12,748 nucleotides of DNA from Oehlia diaphana (taxonomy: Eukaryota; Glomeromycota; Glomeromycetes; Glomerales; Glomeraceae): positions 1 through 12,748 of the forward strand of contig QZLH01002083.1 of assembly GCA_003833135.1 (NCBI GenBank). The letters run 5' to 3'. The notes beneath the pieces are model-generated. The model had not been told where the DNA came from, did not search any database, and saw only the letters and a list, made by a program, of their open reading frames with translations. This document shows positions 10,398 through 12,748 of the stretch, piece by piece; within the stretch, counting starts at the first letter, position 1; every line of letters begins with the position of its first letter. Position numbers and translations under genes: made by a program.

Positions 10398-11095
10398 GAA
10401 AGGTGTGACTACTAAATGAATTGAGTTTTTGTGAATAAATGTATTGACTCTGCGAATAAATGTATTGACTCTATGATATTTTTGCATTACATATACGCAT
10501 GAAATATTTTGGTAACATCCATTCCCAAAAAATTGGCCAATTTGATTTTGTACATGCTCTTGAGCTAAGCATACATCCTCAAAAATAATTAATGTACTTC
10601 TCTTAGGTGAGAATGCTCTTGTACTAGGAATTTTTTTGGGGTATATAGCTGAAACTAATATCCTCATAGTAAGATACTCTTGGATCTTTCAAAATTATAT
10701 TATATATATATCTCATATATACCTACTTTGGCTCGTCAGGATGGTAATCACAAATAATCAGATCATCACAACAAATATATCTAGACCCACCTTTTCTCTC
10801 TTCTTGTATATATTCATCCTTATCACCAAGAACAAGGTTTCCAAGTAAATTAGTCTTACCTGTATCACTTCTTCAACTAATTATCATAAAAAAAGTCTAT
10901 GTTATTGATGGATGACTGATATTTTAGGATGATTCATGCTTTGTGACTTCATTTATATCCAAAAGATGAAAGTTTCATAGAAGGTATTTCTGTTTTGTAT
11001 TCTTCTGCATAATAGATTGGAATTTCGTATTTTTGTTTTTTATTAAAGGGTATTATATATTTTGGAAAAATTTTCTCTTCATTAAGGAATAAAAT
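10398..11095 (-). pseudogene. Decayed A32-like packaging-type ATPase (FtsK/HerA superfamily)
   Basis: Read 11095 to 10398 on the minus strand, several frames carry pieces of one protein. An open 49-codon stretch at about 11095-10948 includes EEKIFPKYIIPF. Next is a Walker A remnant at 10875-10852 (RSDTGKTN), whose expected first Gly is now TGA (10873-10875), consistent with GGA to TGA. Then come GGSRYICC and DYHPDEPK, which end at a TAG (10723-10725). Walker B LIIFEDV lies at 10592-10572. The segment FFGNGCYQNIS...Q, with its conserved Gln, matches the region after Walker B in A32-like DNA-packaging ATPases. Likely frameshift sites are the T7 run at 10888-10894 and the A7/C4 run at 10631-10641. 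Homology stops near 10400. Such ATPases occur in giant DNA viruses and Polinton-like elements and have spread in some fungal genomes; which source applies here cannot be decided. Confidence 0.65.
10433..10474 (-). repeat. 21-bp tandem duplication in the ATPase relic
   Basis: Two adjacent copies share GAATAAATGTATTGACTCT (10433-10453 and 10454-10474) and differ only in their last two bases. On the minus strand this duplicates a seven-residue RVNTFIR stretch, just after the conserved segment that follows Walker B in the packaging-ATPase relic. The duplication is in frame but would disrupt the fold, and it probably arose by slippage. Confidence 0.85.
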
Positions 11096-11200
11096 AAAAG
11101 AATATAGATAAGGGAAGATAGACCACAGGAAGTATATGATTAGTAATAGTATTATGAGAAAGATCGCAAACTGAAAAAAAAACCAAATTTCTTATTACTA

Positions 11201-11589
11201 ATTAAAGCTTTGCCAGACCCTGACTTAGTAATGAATAATATTGTGAGTTTCTCTTTTGATTTTTGTTCAGTGTGGTTTATCAAAGACTTCACCTCATTTT
11301 TTACTTTTCTTTACATTTCCATTGGAAAGCTAAAAAATGGATACCATATCTTGATTGTGGTAAGCCTACATCCTCTGCTTGTAGTCAATACCCACTACAT
11401 GTTAGAGGTTATTATGTTATCCAGTTTTATGACAGGCTTCGATCAGAGAAGCAAAAAGGAACTTATGAGCAAATAATGGATGCCTATAGAGATGCATTTG
11501 CAAATCTTAATCTTACTTTCTGCAGAGAATACTTCCACCCGATCAAAGTAAAAGAGGAAGAATATTGTGATAGTTGTCGGCTAGAATAA
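11201..11589 (+). pseudogene. Unrecognised plus-strand ORF fragment
   Basis: I do not recognise this protein. The frame ending at the TAA of 11587-11589 is open from about 11263, has no convincing ATG at its 5' end, and reads as protein-like from KAKKWIPYLDCGKP onward. It has a Cys/Trp/Tyr-rich first part, YEQIMDAYRDAFANLNLTFC in the middle, and a Cys pair EEYCDSC near the end. An overlapping frame starting near 11201 (LPDPDLVMNN) runs to 11476 and may be the other half of a frameshifted gene. A GTGAGT at 11243 could be a donor, but I found no acceptor that joins the two frames. Base composition is less AT-skewed than the flanks. It may be the end of a transposon-borne or lineage-specific gene whose upstream part is lost. 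Confidence 0.35.
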
Positions 11590-12350
11590 ATGGAAAGATT
11601 ATTTAGGCTAACTCTATACCTAAATCTTAGCCAGAATTTGGGTGCAATATCTAATGGGCATTTGCTAAATTTTTGTTAGACTTGCTTTTTTATATTTTTT
11701 TTGTTAAAGTTTTATAATTAATATATTATTTGATAAGCTAACCTGCGCTGAACCCATTCTTAATTAAAGAAAAGTTAGGACAATTCCAAGGATTTTTACA
11801 GAGAGATGTTTCGTTAAATTTATATAATTTGATATGTTATTTTATGAGCTAATCTGCACAGAGACAATTTCTGATATACTTTTTTTCATTAGACTTATAG
11901 TGCAAAATGATATATTCTAAGAGGAATTGGGATAGGTAGACTTATTTGCGAAAATTTTGTTAGATTTGACTGTTTTTGTCTCAAATATTAGATATGTTAT
12001 TTAGCAAGCTAATCCACATAAAATCCATTTTTAACTAAGGAAAAGTTGGGACAATTTTGCAGATTTTTTCTGAATTTTTATAGGAGGAATATTGGTTTTT
12101 CGTTAGACTTACTTGCAAAAAATTTGTTAGATTTATTTAATCATTATGTTATTTATTAATAAACACGCATAGAAATAAATGCTGATATATATAATTTTTC
12201 GTTAAATTTATTTATTCTTTATACTAATTAATGAGTAAATGTGTATAGAAATAAATGCTAATATACATAAATTTGGATAGACTTAAGAAAACTGTTAGAC
12301 TTATTTATGGAGTAATAAAGACCATTAGACTTATTTTTCGTTAGATTTCA
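11590..12350. repeat. Degenerate repeat field with recurring GTTAGACTT motif
   Basis: No gene is seen. Diverged copies of one unit recur. 11723-11797 (ATTATTTGATAAGCTAACCT, then AAAGTTAGGACAATT) aligns well with 11991-12070 (GTTATTTAGCAAGCTAATCC, then AAAGTTGGGACAATT). Shorter relatives start near 11833, 12146 and 12231, the last two sharing TAGAAATAAATGCT. Scattered through are twelve GTTAGACTT-like 9-mers, at 11675, 11813, 11888, 11935, 11959, 12112, 12125, 12201, 12276, 12294, 12324 and 12340, all in the same orientation. This looks like an old, decayed satellite or the non-coding end of a mobile element. Confidence 0.6.
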
Positions 12351-12419
12351 CTAGTTGAAATAAGTCAAATCGGACATGTGATAAATCAGCTGAAAATCAA
12401 ACTAAATTCAGCTAAAATT

Positions 12420-12542
12420 CAGAAAATTTACATAATTCGGCATTTCCGATTTATAACAATCAGAACATTTACAAAATTCGGCATTTCTGATTTATAGCAA
12501 TCAGATAATTTACACAATTCGGCATTTCTGATTTATAGCAAT
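12420..12542. repeat. Three tandem copies of a 41-bp repeat
   Basis: Copies lie at 12420-12460, 12461-12501 and 12502-12542, each beginning CAGA and ending in a TTTATARCAAT sequence. Each carries a core ATTCGGCATTTCYGATTTAT. In the first copy TCGG and CCGA flank CATTT as a perfect small inverted repeat; copies 2 and 3 carry one mismatch in the arm. Copies differ at only a few positions, so this tandem array is much younger than the degenerate field beside it. Confidence 0.93.
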
Positions 12543-12562
12543 AAAAATTTGTTATTTAATAT

Positions 12563-12741
12563 AAATTAGCATATGATAAAATCATTAAATAACATAAATT
12601 AAGAACTTTAATTGAAGTTAATTCTTATCCTCCCAAATCCAATAAATCCGGATAAATCATAATAAATCATAATAAATTTGACATTTAATTTAAAATTAGC
12701 ATATGATAAAATTGTTTAATTAAAATTAATTCTTATCCTCC
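12563..12741. repeat. Direct repeat pair at the right edge
   Basis: AAATTAGCATATGATAAAAT occurs at 12563-12582 and again at 12693-12712. Each copy is followed by a second shared block, TTAATTCTTATCCTCC, at 12618-12633 and 12726-12741. The blocks lie 22 bp closer together in the second copy, so it carries a net deletion. Between the copies is an AT spacer with a 10-bp AATAAATCAT tandem. The second copy reaches almost to the window edge, so the array may continue. Confidence 0.85.
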
Positions 12742-12748
12742 AAACTTC

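Noticed and set aside
10636..10848. 70-codon plus-strand ORF
   Set aside because: It lies antisense to the packaging-ATPase relic, whose conserved motifs read on the minus strand; the plus-strand product has no recognisable features.
12420..12542. Possible CRISPR-like array
   Set aside because: The three units are directly abutting with no unique spacers, no cas genes are present, and the window is eukaryotic.
10230..12748. One complete transposon spanning the whole right side
   Set aside because: No reverse-complement copy of the CAGTTGACCC end, no transposase ORF and no shared terminal repeats link the left candidate end to the right-hand repeats.

Overview
This window looks like nuclear DNA of an intron-rich, strongly AT-biased fungus. 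An early-diverging or arbuscular-mycorrhizal type such as Rhizophagus would fit, but that is an inference from base composition, 60-80 nt GT-AG introns and the style of the accessory region; no diagnostic marker is present. There is no sign of prokaryotic organisation.

The first 9.5 kb is a compact block of three conserved housekeeping genes, all rebuilt here exon by exon with consistent intron phases. (1) SEC62 (+ strand, 357-1195, 2 exons, 257 aa) is the membrane subunit of the ER post-translational translocon. (2) A MICOS subunit of the Mic26/Mic27 (apolipoprotein O) family (- strand, 2155-1303, 5 exons, 197 aa) acts at mitochondrial crista junctions. It converges on SEC62 with only 107 bp between stop codons. 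(3) A nuclear-basket nucleoporin of the TPR/Mlp1 family (- strand, 9523-2446, 24 exons and 23 introns, 1761 aa) is a very long coiled coil with a disordered, Ser/Thr/Pro-rich, NLS-like tail. Its coding sequence contains a near-perfect 21-bp minisatellite that adds coiled-coil heptads. The three genes serve different compartments (ER, mitochondrion, nuclear pore), and nothing suggests that they act together.

From about 9.5 to 10.2 kb lies the TPR/Mlp1 upstream region, with an inverted CCAAT box and a palindromic CACGTG, followed by very AT-rich DNA. From about 10.2 kb to the end the window is accessory. It holds a candidate terminus of a Tc1/pogo-like element (CAGT next to TA, with repeated TATARTCAC motifs). 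Next is a decayed minus-strand copy of an A32-like (FtsK/HerA superfamily) packaging-type ATPase, with recognisable Walker A and B regions but several stops and frameshifts. An unrecognised plus-strand ORF fragment follows. The last 1.1 kb is a repeat field: a degenerate array studded with GTTAGACTT-like motifs, three copies of a 41-bp tandem repeat, and a long direct repeat running to the window edge.

No complete novel system is evident. The most interesting points are the packaging-ATPase relic, the coding minisatellite in the nucleoporin, and the layered repeats at the right end.
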